This document shows positions 12,031-23,279 of a stretch of 64,000 bases of DNA, one piece after another; within the stretch, counting starts at the first letter, position 1; every line of letters begins with the position of its first letter. The stretch comes from Corylus avellana (taxonomy: Eukaryota; Streptophyta; Magnoliopsida; Fagales; Betulaceae). The stretch spans positions 41,447,021 through 41,511,020 of the forward strand of contig NC_081541.1 of the NCBI RefSeq assembly GCF_901000735.1. The letters are read 5' to 3'. Position numbers and translations under genes: made by a program. The notes beneath the pieces are model-generated. The model did not search any database, had not been told where the DNA came from, and worked only from the letters and a program-made list of their open reading frames with translations.

Positions 12031-12722
12031 ATCAATATATGATATAAAAGTGAGATACCAGATACTAAACCCTAATCGCTAGTCAAAGAACATTTCTTTT
12101 ATATATATATTTATCAAAGTAGTTAATTCTTATATCTATGTTAAAAATGTGCTTTGCGTAGGGTCGAGTTTCTTGGGCTCTACATTGACAACATGAATTG
12201 GTTAAAAAAAAGAAGGTGCATGTAATGAAGAAATAATATGATAGGCATTTTATTGAAGCCTTCTCGATTAAATCAAAAGAAAGCGCATGAAATTCTAGAT
12301 TGAAAAACTCCCACATTGAGTAGTGGATGAATTATAGAGTTCTATAATATTGATTATATATATACTGTGTGAGACTAAACTATATAATTGACTTTTAGTG
12401 TATTCTAATCGTAACTTTGACTAATATTTTTAGCGTAATAATGCATATATAATTAGCGATTCTTTAGGCTGTTAAAAATGGTATCAAAGCCAACATAGTA
12501 AGTTTAAACATGGCAGCATGCACGGGTGGTTCATGTGGGTTTCACCAAAATAGAGATTGCTTTCATAAATCCTCCCATGGCCTATTTTAGCTCTCTGGTG
12601 GCTGAAGGATTTTATGAAAAAAAGGTTGTTTGATTTCAACTAAGCAATTTTCTAAGAGTGGAAGGACATGAAAACTCTAGGCTCATGCAATGAAACCTCT
12701 CTTAGTTATACACAACACTATG

Positions 12723-13284
12723 TGTAACGTCCCCAAAATCAGGTCGATTAATTTCACGTATTTTGGTAAGGTCAATGGCAATTCCTCCAGTGTAGTTACC
12801 TAGTAATTGACGGAGGGAATCGCCCATTAAAGCCCTCAAACTTTCTAAACCGCATTATTACCCTTGCTCATTTAATTGCTTCTTTCTTAATTTGATATTA
12901 CATCCCTCTATTTAGTTTAACTACAACTTATTCTTACAGTCTATTATTTACCACACTAAGACTTCTTATTACTATTGTATTATTCTAATCCCATTCACAT
13001 TATCTTCACCTCATTCTATTTCAATTATATTTATATAATCATTAAACAACATTGTTATCATACTATTACCACACTAATAATATCATTGATTAATCTTATT
13101 TTTATTGATCCAAATTGCTTTAAGACCTATAATACAATACCGATGCCTCAGACATTGCACGTTACCGTTCATAACACTAGTAACCCGACCAAATCCGACC
13201 TTAGGTGACTTACGCTATTAATGATGTACGTTCTATAGTGACTCGCCAATCAAACATGATTGCGATGGTCACAAATGAAAAATG
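12723..13284 (+). mobile_element. Candidate solo LTR or LTR-derived insertion
   Basis: The insert starts TGTAACGTCCCC, a frequent start of plant LTRs, and both sides carry ctatg (12718-12722 and 13285-13289). The paralogous sequence at 16660-16800 runs from ...acacaacaatg directly into a segment resembling what follows 13289, which suggests an empty site. The right edge (…aaaaatg) lacks the CA expected of an intact LTR, so the boundary is uncertain. Confidence 0.35.
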
Positions 13285-13309
13285 CTATGCCGACTCCAAA
13301 AACTTGTTT

Positions 13310-14420
13310 ATCACAATTTATGCGAAATTAATACTATGAAGCAATAAATAATTCAATCACCAAAAATATATAAAGCAATAAAGAGGTAGACACATATTTT
13401 GGTTACGAAGAGGAAACTTTTTAGAAACAGATCTAAAAGTAAAACCTATTCGGGGCAGCCAATAAAGTAATAAACAATTCAATAACCCAAAATATATAAA
13501 GCAATAAAGAGGCATACATAGATATTTTGGTTACGAAGAGGAAACATTTTAGAAACCGATCTAAAAGTAAAACCTCTCTGGGGAATCCAAACCCAGAAAA
13601 TCACTATCAAAAGATTATCCAGAAATTACAGACACTAGGAACACTTATAACACTTTGCAAGACCTTGGTTCTATAAAATCGACAAGTCTACAACTCGTCT
13701 CCTTTCTCACAATCTTCTTTAACGTGATTCTCCTTTACTGAACCCTTCCAATAGACTTCTCAACCGTAGATTTATTAAAGGAATAACTAAAACTCTAAGA
13801 TATTCAATTTAACGCTCACCATATATGATCTCTCTTAGCACAGCCTTCGACGAACTCTCTGGGGGCGAAAATTCGTGCCTCTCTCTTCTATAATGATGTA
13901 TATACCTCTTTATCTTATTATTTATTTTTCATTATTGAAAAAGTCTAAACAGATAAATATCACAATTTTATGCGGAATTAACGGATATTTATCAAAGCAA
14001 ACAATCACCAAAATATGAACAATCACACACAAAGATTTTGGTGACGAAGAGGAAACCTTTTAGAAAACGTTCTAAAAGTAAAACCTCTCCGGGGCAGCCA
14101 AACCCAGGAAATCACTATCAAAAGATTATCCAGAGATTACAGACACTAGGAACACTTACAACCCTTTGCAAGACCTTGACTCTGTAAGATCGACAAGCCT
14201 CCAACTTGTCTCCTCGCTCACAATCTTCTTCAACGTGATTCTCCTTTATCGGACCCTTCCGATAGACTTCAATTAAGCACACAATCAAAACTAACAAAAA
14301 TCCTCTAAGAGGAATCAATTTGGCTCACAACAAAATAATCACTCAAGCACAGCCTCACACGAACTCTCTAGGGGTGAAAATTCATGCCTTTCTCTTCTAT
14401 AATGATGTATATATATCAGT
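13310..14420. repeat. Direct duplication of a retroelement-like repeat
   Basis: Two copies lie in tandem, about 13310-13930 and 13935-14420. Each contains ttacgaagaggaaac or gtgacgaagaggaaac, then a phrase ending ctaaaagtaaaacct, then aaatcactatcaaaagatta, and ends near tctcttctataatgatgtat. The first copy also has a partial internal duplication (13373-13460 against 13493-13580). No protein is encoded. The sequence type is common near LTR retroelements, but I cannot assign it to a named family. Confidence 0.55.
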
Positions 14421-14439
14421 ACATCAAACCCTAGACCTA

Positions 14440-14760
14440 GGCCCACTAAAAACACATTTTTGGGCATAATAGGTACGGGGTATCCGGACAAGTTAATGGG
14501 CTGTCCGGACACGGCCTTGCGGAGCAAAAATGGAGTTTCTGGAAGTACGGTCCGGACCCGGGGAAGGCGTGTCCGGACCGGGTGAAACAGTATTCTGGAA
14601 ATGCTGTTCAGCCTTGATCAACAGCTCCGATCGATGGGCGTTTCTGGTTCGATTGAGCTAAAATTTTGCGAGGACGTTCATAACACATGAATCTACATTA
14701 TGAATGGTGGAGATCGGATTCTGAACATTCTATATCAATGTTTGAGCCCGTAAACAGTAG
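14440..14760. repeat. GC-richer stretch with repeated TCCGGAC motifs
   Basis: A locally GC-rich island follows the tandem duplication. TCCGGAC occurs four times between 14480 and 14580, in two contexts (gtccggac and atccggac). It reads like retroelement untranslated sequence. Related but mutated motifs (gtccgaatg, gttcggact, gtctggac) appear at 63660-63770. Confidence 0.35.
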
Positions 14761-14989
14761 TCTCTGCATTTTGGAACTGAATTAAGCCAACACAAGAACT
14801 AACAATTATCTTGTGGTGATTTAATTTATCATTCGTAAGTAGTAAGAATCTTAAATCTATATTAAAGTGAATTGACAGCTTGAGTTATGCACATATAATA
14901 TCTCCTATAAATTTTGAGATAGATAGATTATGTAAAAAGTTGTATATATGAATCAAAGATCTAATTTAATTTTACATATTTGATTTTGA

Positions 14990-15360
14990 GAACAAAAGAG
15001 AAAAAGGAAATTGCACTTAATCCTCTCAAACTTACACCCCATTTCCAATCACCCCTAAACATTGAAAAGTTAATACTATCGACCCCTTCAAATTTCTAAG
15101 TCCTTTCATTTATCAACATTTTCTGTTAAAATTGACAGAAAATGAGTCAAGTGACCTTCTCGTGACTCAAATTATCCAGTATACCTATGTAGATAAAATA
15201 GAATTTTAAAACAAATACCATGCAAGGAGATCCCCGGCTTGGCCATGGGTCTCCATATATAGCTCCAAGACCAAAGATCCACAATTACGGTCTAGTCATG
15301 CGTCTCTACGGTTGGTTGTGGGTCTCCACGGCTAGAGATTTGATGATTTTTTTTTTTTTA
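14990..15360. other. Intergenic, one arm of a Mutator-type MITE suspected
   Basis: The phrase attgcacttaatcctctcaa and following text have the wording of fold-back elements such as the one at 20636-21270, but no opposite arm was found. The rest (15180-15360) shows nothing recognisable. Confidence 0.25.
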
Positions 15361-15563
15361 ATCTAAGAACGTAATTTTATTTTTACATGAATAAATAGAT
15401 GTATAATGGATAATTTAAGCCACACGCATATATAGCATGATGACACATTTTTTAAAATAATAGAGAACTAATTGAAAGAGCTAGGTAGTTAAAATGGGTC
15501 GATTTTAACCTTTCAAAAGTTTAGAAAAATCACAAATCTAGTGCAACTTGGAAGGCTATTTCT

Positions 15564-16190
15564 CAAGGAAAATTTGACACTCTTATTAAAGAATCTATAC
15601 GCACTACCAACATAAGAAAACTGATATATATATATGGGTATAAACGTGATAGACTTCAATAGTAAACACAAAGCATAAAACTAACTCTATTGCCTGAAAT
15701 ACAGACAGCCCACGAATGCTAAAACACACAGAATATAACCCTTCCCTTAATACAATCATCAACACATGTACATGGAAGACTCAGTTTCTATCAATTTGGG
15801 GATGAAATTTTTTTTTACAAAAGCATTTCTTTGAAGCATGCATCTTCATCTTTCAAAAACCAACTAGAAATTTTATCTTGGCTATTTGGTAAAATTTTCA
15901 CCTATTCCTAAAAGGTGCATGATTTCATGCCTGTATTGAGGATGACTTCGTTTGGAGGTAATAAGAAGTACATAATACATTTGTGCTTTTGGAGAAAAGA
16001 GAAAGACAGAAAAGTGAAAGAGGCAAAAAAAGAAAAGAAAGAAGTATGACATAAGCTTTGTTTGGCTTTGATAATCCTTTTCTTTAATTAGTTTCACTAT
16101 GTTCCTTGTAGGCTTGTAGCAATATCTTGTTCCAAAAAGAAACAACCAATAATCATCAAACTTATATGAGTCCTGCCAATTAGGGAACTA
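15564..16190 (-). pseudogene. Gene-less remnant of a DUF247 unit
   Basis: Bases 15564-15729 match the 3' flank of pseudogene C (25000-25160: same run from tttgacactcttattaaaga to cccatgaatgctaaaacaca, with few changes). From about 15734 the sequence switches to the far-upstream part of a unit (aacccttcccttaatacaat, as at 22516) and continues to about 16190. All of the CDS, the 5'UTR intron and the promoter block are missing between the two. It is best read as a DUF247 unit reduced by one deletion or unequal exchange. Confidence 0.65.
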
Positions 16191-16194
16191 CTTT

Positions 16195-16440
16195 TTGCTT
16201 CCTTATGAAAATATATTTTACAATAACTTCTCTTATCTTTTCCTATTCTATTAAAATATTATTTCTTTACAAAATTCAAATTCTCTACATACTCTCACTT
16301 TTTTCACAAAATTCCAACACAATTCTTAATTAAAGACAAAAAGATAAAAGATGAGAGAAGAAATGGAAATGTTTATATTAAAATAATGTATAGAAAACCA
16401 CTTTTGGTTCTCTACATATTGAGAAATATTGTAGCAACCC
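16195..16440 (-). repeat. Dispersed repeat, inverted copy of 9195-9470
   Basis: Reverse-complement match to the repeat in the 5'UTR intron of gene A, with several small indels. It abuts the end of the gene-less DUF247 remnant. Confidence 0.5.
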
Positions 16441-16639
16441 ATGAGCTAGTTAAGCCCATGAGTTGTCTAATGGAGGAAGAAGGAAAATTTGTGGTTTGGA
16501 AAGTACGGATTTGGTCCAAATGCTCCGTTGTTAGACCCATGATGACCATGCATTGTATGACTTGGCACAATCGATGGCACCTGGGAAACTTGGGTTGGTA
16601 TGTAGTAGAATAACAAGTTAAACCTCAGCTTAGCTTCCT

Positions 16640-16800
16640 CTTGCAATTTTGTAACTCAGGTGGCTGAAGGTTTTTATGAAGAAAAGGTTGTTTGGTTTTA
16701 ACTAACTAAATTTCTAAGAGTGGAAAGACATGAAAACTCTAGGCTCAATGAAACCTCTCTTAGCGTACACAACAATGTCTTAAAGTCGCCCCTAAAACTT
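16640..16800. repeat. Dispersed repeat, direct copy of 12600-12722
   Basis: The stretch ggtggctgaaggtttttatg ... aatgaaacctctcttag matches 12597-12710 in the same orientation. This places copies of one sequence 4 kb apart, the first interrupted by the candidate LTR at 12723. Confidence 0.55.
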
Positions 16801-16929
16801 GTGCATGAAGGGCCCTTAAATAGACTAGGGAAACATGGTCTTCAAACAACCAATTGGATCCTTTCTTTTTTTCCGCAGAAAATAAGATACTTCGAACAAA
16901 AAGTATAGGCTTACACGTTGAACAAGGAT

Positions 16930-17620
16930 TCCTCTATCTACTTTGCTACAACAAGATTTCGAGATCTGAGATTGGTGTCAAATTCTATTCTAAAACTAAA
17001 ACAATATAGCTAATTATGTATGCAAGATAAAAGAGTAAAGTACCATCCTTTTCCAAAGAAAATTTCACTAGATTTCAGAAAACAACATTGGATAACTCTT
17101 TTTGCGAAAGATTCACTAACAATAAAGAAAATAATAGGAAAAACAACCAGCTGTAAACAAGCTTGGAGCTTATGCTGCAACAACTATACGTACATCCACT
17201 GATCAGGTCGGCACCAAGCTAGAAGAAAGGGAACTTGAAACATATTCATTCAAAGTCCAACGGGTAGTCATGAGCAGCATTGTTAGAGGTTCGAGATTAG
17301 AAGTTCACCTTGAACTCACCTGAGCCCAGTTTATTTTTTGGCGTAAAATATTTTTTGAAAAATAATTTTCTGATTTTTAAGGGGTTGGCACAACATAAAA
17401 TATTAATCGACTTTAAAATATTTTCAGTTTATCAAGAAAAATAATATTCATAAGGCATAAAATAATTTATACAATCATTTTCTACCATTTTCCCACATAT
17501 GCATGTTATAATGACAAACCAAAACTGTTCTCCATTACCCTACCTTAATATGAAGACAATCGTTTCTATTTTTATTTTATTTTTTTAAGTTAAGACAACT
17601 GTTTGAAACTGCCCTGGCCA
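16930..17620 (+). repeat. Duplicated segment, second copy at 59060-59670
   Basis: Same orientation as the copy beside the DUF1639 gene. Shared runs include agagtaaagtaccatccttt, aacaagcttggagcttatgc, gttagaggttc and gacaaaccaaaac. The copies differ by several indels. There is no coding potential on either strand in both copies. Confidence 0.65.
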
Positions 17621-17872
17621 TCAGGGAACAAATTAAAGTAAGTTTTGTGATTAACAATATTATATTAATGCCATGGTTTTAAGATACAATTATCTCTCGT
17701 CTTTATTTTGTCATAATTTTATGATTATTTAGAGTTTAGTGTGTATAAGCCATCAGGGAACAAATTAAACATTGTGCGACATATATTTATGCATATATAC
17801 ATGCATGTTGATTGGCCTAATATTTTAATTGAGTTGTTTTATTTCGCATTCAAGATATATATGATATTGAAA

Positions 17873-17875
<3 letters not shown>

Positions 17876-17911
<36 letters not shown>
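17876..17911. repeat. (AT)n microsatellite
   Basis: A pure AT dinucleotide run of 36 bases. Confidence 0.95.
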
Positions 17912-17915
<4 letters not shown>

Positions 17916-18677
17916 TCATAATGTTACTTGAAATCTCATCAAAATTGTAATTACATAGATGTGGACAAAAGAGTCCCTACAAACTAAAATTTCAAATCGT
18001 GAAATTTCAGATAAATCAAAGCTTTAGAATATTGGGTTTATTTCAAAATTATTATATGAAATGCTCTCGCACGTACCAACTCATTACTAATTAAAAACGG
18101 ATTTTTTTTTTTTTTTGCCAACAGAGAAAAAAGGGAAAATTTTAAAACAATATTGAGATCCAATAGATTTGGCTGCTGATAATAATTAATTAACATGTAT
18201 ATATATACCAGTAAGATTAAATCCTTGAAAAACTGTCTACTAATTTTTATTTTTTTATTTTTACATCAAATTTTGTTTCTTGAATTAATTAAGTTTACAT
18301 TTTAATTCTTTTACGAAAATAGAAACATGTATACTTAAAAATATATTGTATGAAATTTCATAGCTATATAACAAATGCAAGATATATAACATGGGCACTA
18401 GCTACAAGCATAATAAGAAAAACTTATATTGGCATAATAGATAGAATTCAGTAGTAAGCTATTGGCTAAAACACACCGACTTTCCACATATTTTATTGCT
18501 GAAACAGAGTTCAAGACCAGAAGCCAAATTGGATTACAAAGTTCAAATGCCATGCATCCATTGCAACTAAATTAATCAAATTAAATCACTCCTCCCCCTT
18601 TTCCCTTATTGAATAATAAAAATAAATAAAAAAAGCACTCCAACGACCAATAAATTAAACCACATGCATGCAGTAAA

Positions 18678-20039
18678 TCATTTCTTCTTCTTCTTCAAAT
18701 AAGGCCTAAGGAAATCCCAAAAAGTAAAAGTCAGGACAATTAGTCCAACCACAGCTGCGGTGCCTCTCCAAAAATCAGGGAAATACACACTTTTCATAGA
18801 TGCCATGACGTGGTTCCAAGGGTTATCACGGTACACATTAATATTTGTGCAGAGATCAGAGTAATAGGATCCAGTTACCTCTATCTCAGTGCAGAGATTG
18901 TTAATTAGATCCGCCACTGCAGTGTTGCTACCGAGCCGGTTAACAATGACCTTCTTATCAACAAGCAAAGCCACATCTTTCTCGGTGTTGATAAGAAAGT
19001 CCAATAGCAGCACATAACTACAAATGTAACCATGAAATGGATAATGGCACTGCTCCAGGGCCATGAGATTTCGTAAAAGAGCTTCAGTACTGTCGTCAAC
19101 CTCAAAGCATGGGACTTGCAAGAAACGTTCCATACCCTCCAAGCATGGAAAGCATTTCAAGCATGGCAAGCAAGCCAAGAGCCATGACAAATTGAAGCAC
19201 GGACAACATTTCAAAAACTTATTCTCAGGGAATTTTATGTCAACTAAAGATCTATCATCTTTAATTGCTTTGAATTTCAATCCTGCCTCGTCAAGCTCTG
19301 TGGCACTATATAGATGATCCAAAGGTCCTTGATGGCTCGGCTTTGGTGGAAGGAAAGAGTCTCTTAGCAGCTTTGGTGGAAGGAAAAAGTATCTTAGCAA
19401 ATCTGTGAAATGATTTACATTCCCATAGATGTCGGAGTTTTTATGCTTACCATTGCGAGAAAAGTAAAGGAGGGAAAGCTCTCGAAATGGAGTATCCCCT
19501 TGGCGATGGCTGAGGCTGGAAGAGTCAAAGAAGGCAGACTTATGCAAGTCCTCAAGAACAAAAAAAGGAAGCTGATTCTCAAGTACTATCAAGTCATAAT
19601 ATATACCATGTTCCAGCCATGGTTTACTTGGAATGTAATCATTTTCTCTTTTCTCAGTCAACCTCAAGAAGAGCTCAATTATAAATATGGCATCCAATAG
19701 AATCATTTTCACGAAATCTTTACTTTCAAGTCCACACTCTTCTGAATAGCAATGGCGGATTGTCTCTTCCTTGGCTGCAATGATACTTGCAAGATCCTTC
19801 TGGCTCTTCTTCAGTGTTGTCCGTTGAAAGAAATCCTTAAAATATCTCAGTTTGTGCTTTTCCATGTCCTTCAAGTCATCGTTGCCGTGATGAAAGGGGC
19901 CTATTGAGACTAGCTTAGGGGTGTAGGCTTTTTCATTTACCTTGCGTAGTAGCTTGGGAACCCGATAGATACAGCATTCCGGCCACTCCGCAGGGGGCAA
20001 GTCCGATGGAATGTCAATCACCAATTCACTAGCGTCCAT
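18678..20039 (-). CDS. DUF247 protein, gene B, 453 aa
   Basis: Intact DUF247 CDS. Blocks: CCIYRVPKLLRK, AYTPKLVSIGPFHH, FVKMILLDAIFIIELF, YDLIVLENQLPFFVLEDLH, ATELDEAGLKFKAI, the Cys-rich insert CPCFNLSWLLACLPCLKCFP (about residues 275-300), LRNLMALEQCHYP, and a C-terminal hydrophobic anchor after FWRGTAAVVGL. The open frame extends 46 codons further upstream, but those codons cross the predicted splice acceptor (CACTAG|GAAAAC at 20066/20065). The ATG used by the paralogues is ATT here (GAGGGATTG against GAGGGATGG). The first usable start is therefore the ATG at 20039, giving a shortened N-terminus beginning MDASELVIDIP. Subgroup of B, C and D. Confidence 0.9.
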   Translation of the reverse strand: MDASELVIDIPSDLPPAEWPECCIYRVPKLLRKVNEKAYTPKLVSIGPFHHGNDDLKDMEKHKLRYFKDFFQRTTLKKSQKDLASIIAAKEETIRHCYSEECGLESKDFVKMILLDAIFIIELFLRLTEKRENDYIPSKPWLEHGIYYDLIVLENQLPFFVLEDLHKSAFFDSSSLSHRQGDTPFRELSLLYFSRNGKHKNSDIYGNVNHFTDLLRYFFLPPKLLRDSFLPPKPSHQGPLDHLYSATELDEAGLKFKAIKDDRSLVDIKFPENKFLKCCPCFNLSWLLACLPCLKCFPCLEGMERFLQVPCFEVDDSTEALLRNLMALEQCHYPFHGYICSYVLLLDFLINTEKDVALLVDKKVIVNRLGSNTAVADLINNLCTEIEVTGSYYSDLCTNINVYRDNPWNHVMASMKSVYFPDFWRGTAAVVGLIVLTFTFWDFLRPYLKKKKK

Positions 20040-20589
20040 ATATTCAATCCCTCGAGTTTGTTTTCCTAGTGATCGACAAAATAAGCCACAATTAGTGACA
20101 ATATAACACAATCCAATCAGCTGCAAATAGCTTATTTCAATAGGCAGCAGTATTAGCATCCATTTCTGAATCCCCATCCCATACCCCCATACTTCTTTAT
20201 TATGAACCTTTTTTTTTTTTGTTCCTTTCTGATTTGAAATATAGGCCCATTTTGTAAAAGAAATTGGAGGCGCGACAATAATATTTCAACCAAAGTACCA
20301 AACTGGAACATCCATGCATGCAGCATGATAACAATATGTAACATTGGATATTTATTTTTCTTTTTTCTTTTATTTTATAAAAGCTTTTTGTTCAGAATGG
20401 AATTCAATTACAATAATAGTTTCTTCAATATATTGTTCTCATCATTATTGATATATGATACAAGTGATTCCTACCATCGTTGAAAGCACAACCACTGGAT
20501 TCTAAGATCCTTGAGTTTTGATCAAAGTTCTTATCTCTCTATATTGAGACATATGAAGACAACGTACAATAGTTGTTTTGAATTCAATT

Positions 20590-21440
20590 AATGTATTATT
20601 TACTCTCCTAATTCTCATATACTACATATTTATTAGGAAAAAGTTCACATACCCTCCTCAAACTACCACCTAATTGACAGTATTCCTCCTAAACTTTTAA
20701 TTGTAACAATGTCCCCTCTAAACTGCCAAAAATTGTCAATGTTTTTCCCAATGATGAAATTATCCTTAGTAAAATAAAAATAAAAATACTAAAACTTCTA
20801 GAAAAAACTTAAAACTAACAAAAAAAAAAAAAAAATCCAAAAAATCCAAATAGTGGCCATTTTTTTTTTTGGTAATTTTTTTTTTGTTTTATAATTTTTT
20901 TAAATAAAAATTTACGTTTAAAAGAAGTAAAAAATTTTCGTTTAGTAAAATAATTTTTTTTAAAAAAAAATAAAAATTTCCGTTTTAAAAAAATTAAAAT
21001 TAAAATTAAAAATTTTCGTTTAAAAAAATATAATTTTTAAATTAAAATTTTTTGTTTTTAAAAAAATCATTTTTTTTTAATTTATAGGGGTATTTTTGTC
21101 TTATTGAGTAATTTATAGGAGCATTTTTGTCTTATTGATAGTTTTGGGGGGGACAATATTGACAATGTTTTGGTAGTTTGGAGGGAATATTGTTACAATT
21201 GAAAGTTTGGGTGAGATATTGTTAATTGAGTGGTAGTTTGATGAGTCGGGATATGTGGAGTACTTTACTCTATTTATTATAACTCTCATAATTCTCATAT
21301 GTTACATATTTATTATGTAACTCTCATGATTCTCATAAGTTACATGTTGATTATATAACTCTCATAATTCTTATATGTTATATATTGATTATGTAACTTT
21401 TCTAATTCTCATAGGTTACATATTAATTACGTACTTATTG
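20590..21440. repeat. Minisatellite of about 37-40 bp, split by a MITE
   Basis: Units of the type ttatgtaactctcataattctcatatgttacata occur at about 20592-20635, 21271-21310, 21311-21348, 21349-21390 and 21391-21430, with increasing divergence. The MITE at 20636-21270 interrupts the first unit. Confidence 0.65.
20636..21270. mobile_element. Mutator-like fold-back MITE, 9-bp TSD
   Basis: The target duplication TATTTATTA is exact at 20627-20635 and 21271-21279. The ends are imperfect inverted repeats of over 100 bases (left aaactaccacctaattgac; right, complemented, aaactaccactcaattaac), with an AT-rich core. A 9-bp duplication and long terminal inverted repeats are typical of Mutator-like elements. 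It encodes no transposase. Confidence 0.75.
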
Positions 21441-21852
21441 TATTCTTGGCCTCATTCAACTATAAATAGGTAATATTTTTCAATGCCACTTATTGAAAAT
21501 AAATGGGTAAGTAAAGGATCCATGGATCATGGTTGCATTACTTATTGAAAATAAATTATGATGGCCGGATGCTCAACTTACTCAATAAAACATTAATTAG
21601 ATTAAAAAAAAAATTTAACTCATGAAACTTTGATTTTTCATAAATGCATGCAATATGTATGGACTAAATCGTTCAAATTAAAAGTGTAGGACTAAATTGA
21701 CACCTACATCAAACCCTATAGCTATAGGTAATATTTGTATTTGTCCCTAAAAATAATATTCAGTAAACTTTCTGATCAATATTGAAAAAAAAAATGCACT
21801 TACGAGAAAAAAATATAATAACAAAATAAAGTGAAACGATGGAGGAAAGAAC

Positions 21853-22047
21853 CTGGAAATTTTGCTTTAAAGAATGCTTGGAGCACCTCTTAAATACCAC
21901 GCTGATAGCAAATCTTATAAGTTTCTGATCACTATAATTAATGTACTCTCACTTCTGTTGTGCTCATATTTATATAATTTTCTCTCTCTCTCTCTCAAAA
22001 GTCATGACAAGCATAAAACACGTTATGCTTTCAATATCGTCATTCTC
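21853..22047 (-). promoter_or_regulatory. Promoter and leader exon block of gene B
   Basis: Conserved element at 22011-22047, GA repeat, TATA box TATATAAATA at 21967-21976, leader exon ending in donor TTCCAG|GTTCTT at 21853. Very close to the block of gene A. Confidence 0.6.
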
Positions 22048-22199
22048 ACAAAATCAAAAAAAAAAATCCAAGCAAGAATTTAATATTCCTGATCTTTTGC
22101 GAAGAAGCTACCATTGATTTCCAGCAGTAAAAATTAGGGTTTATGAGAGATTTATAAAAACTACATATATAGTAAATTAGTAAATAATATTATATATGC

Positions 22200-23096
22200 T
22201 CCTCACTTTTTATCTATTTCTGTCAAAACAAAATTGTTTGATCTTTTTCAACTATATCATATTGCCTTAGCTTCTCGAAAATTGGCATGAAGTTGCAAGA
22301 GATTTGAATTATTATCATAATATCACACAAACCATAATTAATAGAATAATATCTTAATTTGGGATTGGCTGTTTTTTTTTTTTTTAGTAACTTCGTTGAT
22401 CTCAAAATTTAGACTAAAATGTATGAAAACCACTCCAATTTTGACGTCATGATTCTCACAATCTTCATATTTTTCAATCTCGTTCCTTGGAATATTTAAG
22501 ATTGGGTTAACATAACCCTTCCCTTAATACAATCATCCACACATGTATATGTACAACTAAATTTCTATCAATTTGGGCATGAAAAATAATTTGACACAAG
22601 CATTTATTTGAAGCATTTTCAATTTGGTAAAATTTTCACCTATTGCTAAAAGCTAGGTGCATGATTTCATGCCTCTATTGAGGATGACTTCGTTTGGAGG
22701 TAATAAAAAGTACATAATACATATCTCATTGTGCTTTTGCAGAAAAGAGAGAGACAGAAAAGTGAAAGAGGCAAAAAAAGAAAAAGAAAGAAGTATGACA
22801 TAAGCTTTATTTGGCTTTGATATTCCTTTTCTTTAATTAGTTTCACTATGTTCCTTGTAGGCTTGTAGCAATATCTTGTTCCAAAAAGAAACAACCAATA
22901 ATTATCAAACATATATGAGTCTTACTAATTAGGGAACAAAAACTACTATAATTTTCACATGTCAGGAGTGCTAACAATTAAAGCGCTTTCTCTTATTGAC
23001 GAACACATTCTATATATTTTATTTTATTTTATTTGGCGATTTTCGTATTTAATTGGGTTACACAACGCATGTTTCGTTACTTTTTGTTTTCCATGA
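22200..23096. repeat. Far-upstream part of duplicon B
   Basis: Matches 10850-11945 closely, including the gatgacttcgtttggaggta block and the final gcgattttcgtatttaattg segment at 23036-23094. Confidence 0.65.
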
Positions 23097-23279
23097 GAAC
23101 GTACATCTCCAAGTTTGAAGAAAGAGAGATTCAGGAGATCCAAGCCAAGTCTTCAACATAGATTTTGTTAATTGAATATCACCTTCAAAATTCAAGTGAT
23201 ATATCTTAAACACATCCCTAACCATTTGAAAAGCCTACCTGCTTAATTTTTTGAAACCAAAAAATTTTAAGAGGCTAAA

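Larger units (their letters stand above)
20066..21852 (-). other. Predicted 5'UTR intron of gene B
   Basis: Donor TTCCAG|GTTCTT at 21853/21852, acceptor CACTAG|GAAAAC at 20066/20065, length 1787. It contains a Mutator-like MITE and the minisatellite into which that MITE inserted. Confidence 0.6.

Noticed and set aside
19910..20177. Longer 499-residue version of gene B
   Set aside because: The first 46 codons run through the predicted 5'UTR splice acceptor and have no counterpart in the paralogues.
11358..22912. Repeated minus-strand frames FLFGTRYCYKP... (11358-11576, 15882-16145, 22667-22912)
   Set aside because: Similar because the far-upstream blocks are duplicated; the copies shift frame after the first 40 codons, so no protein is conserved.
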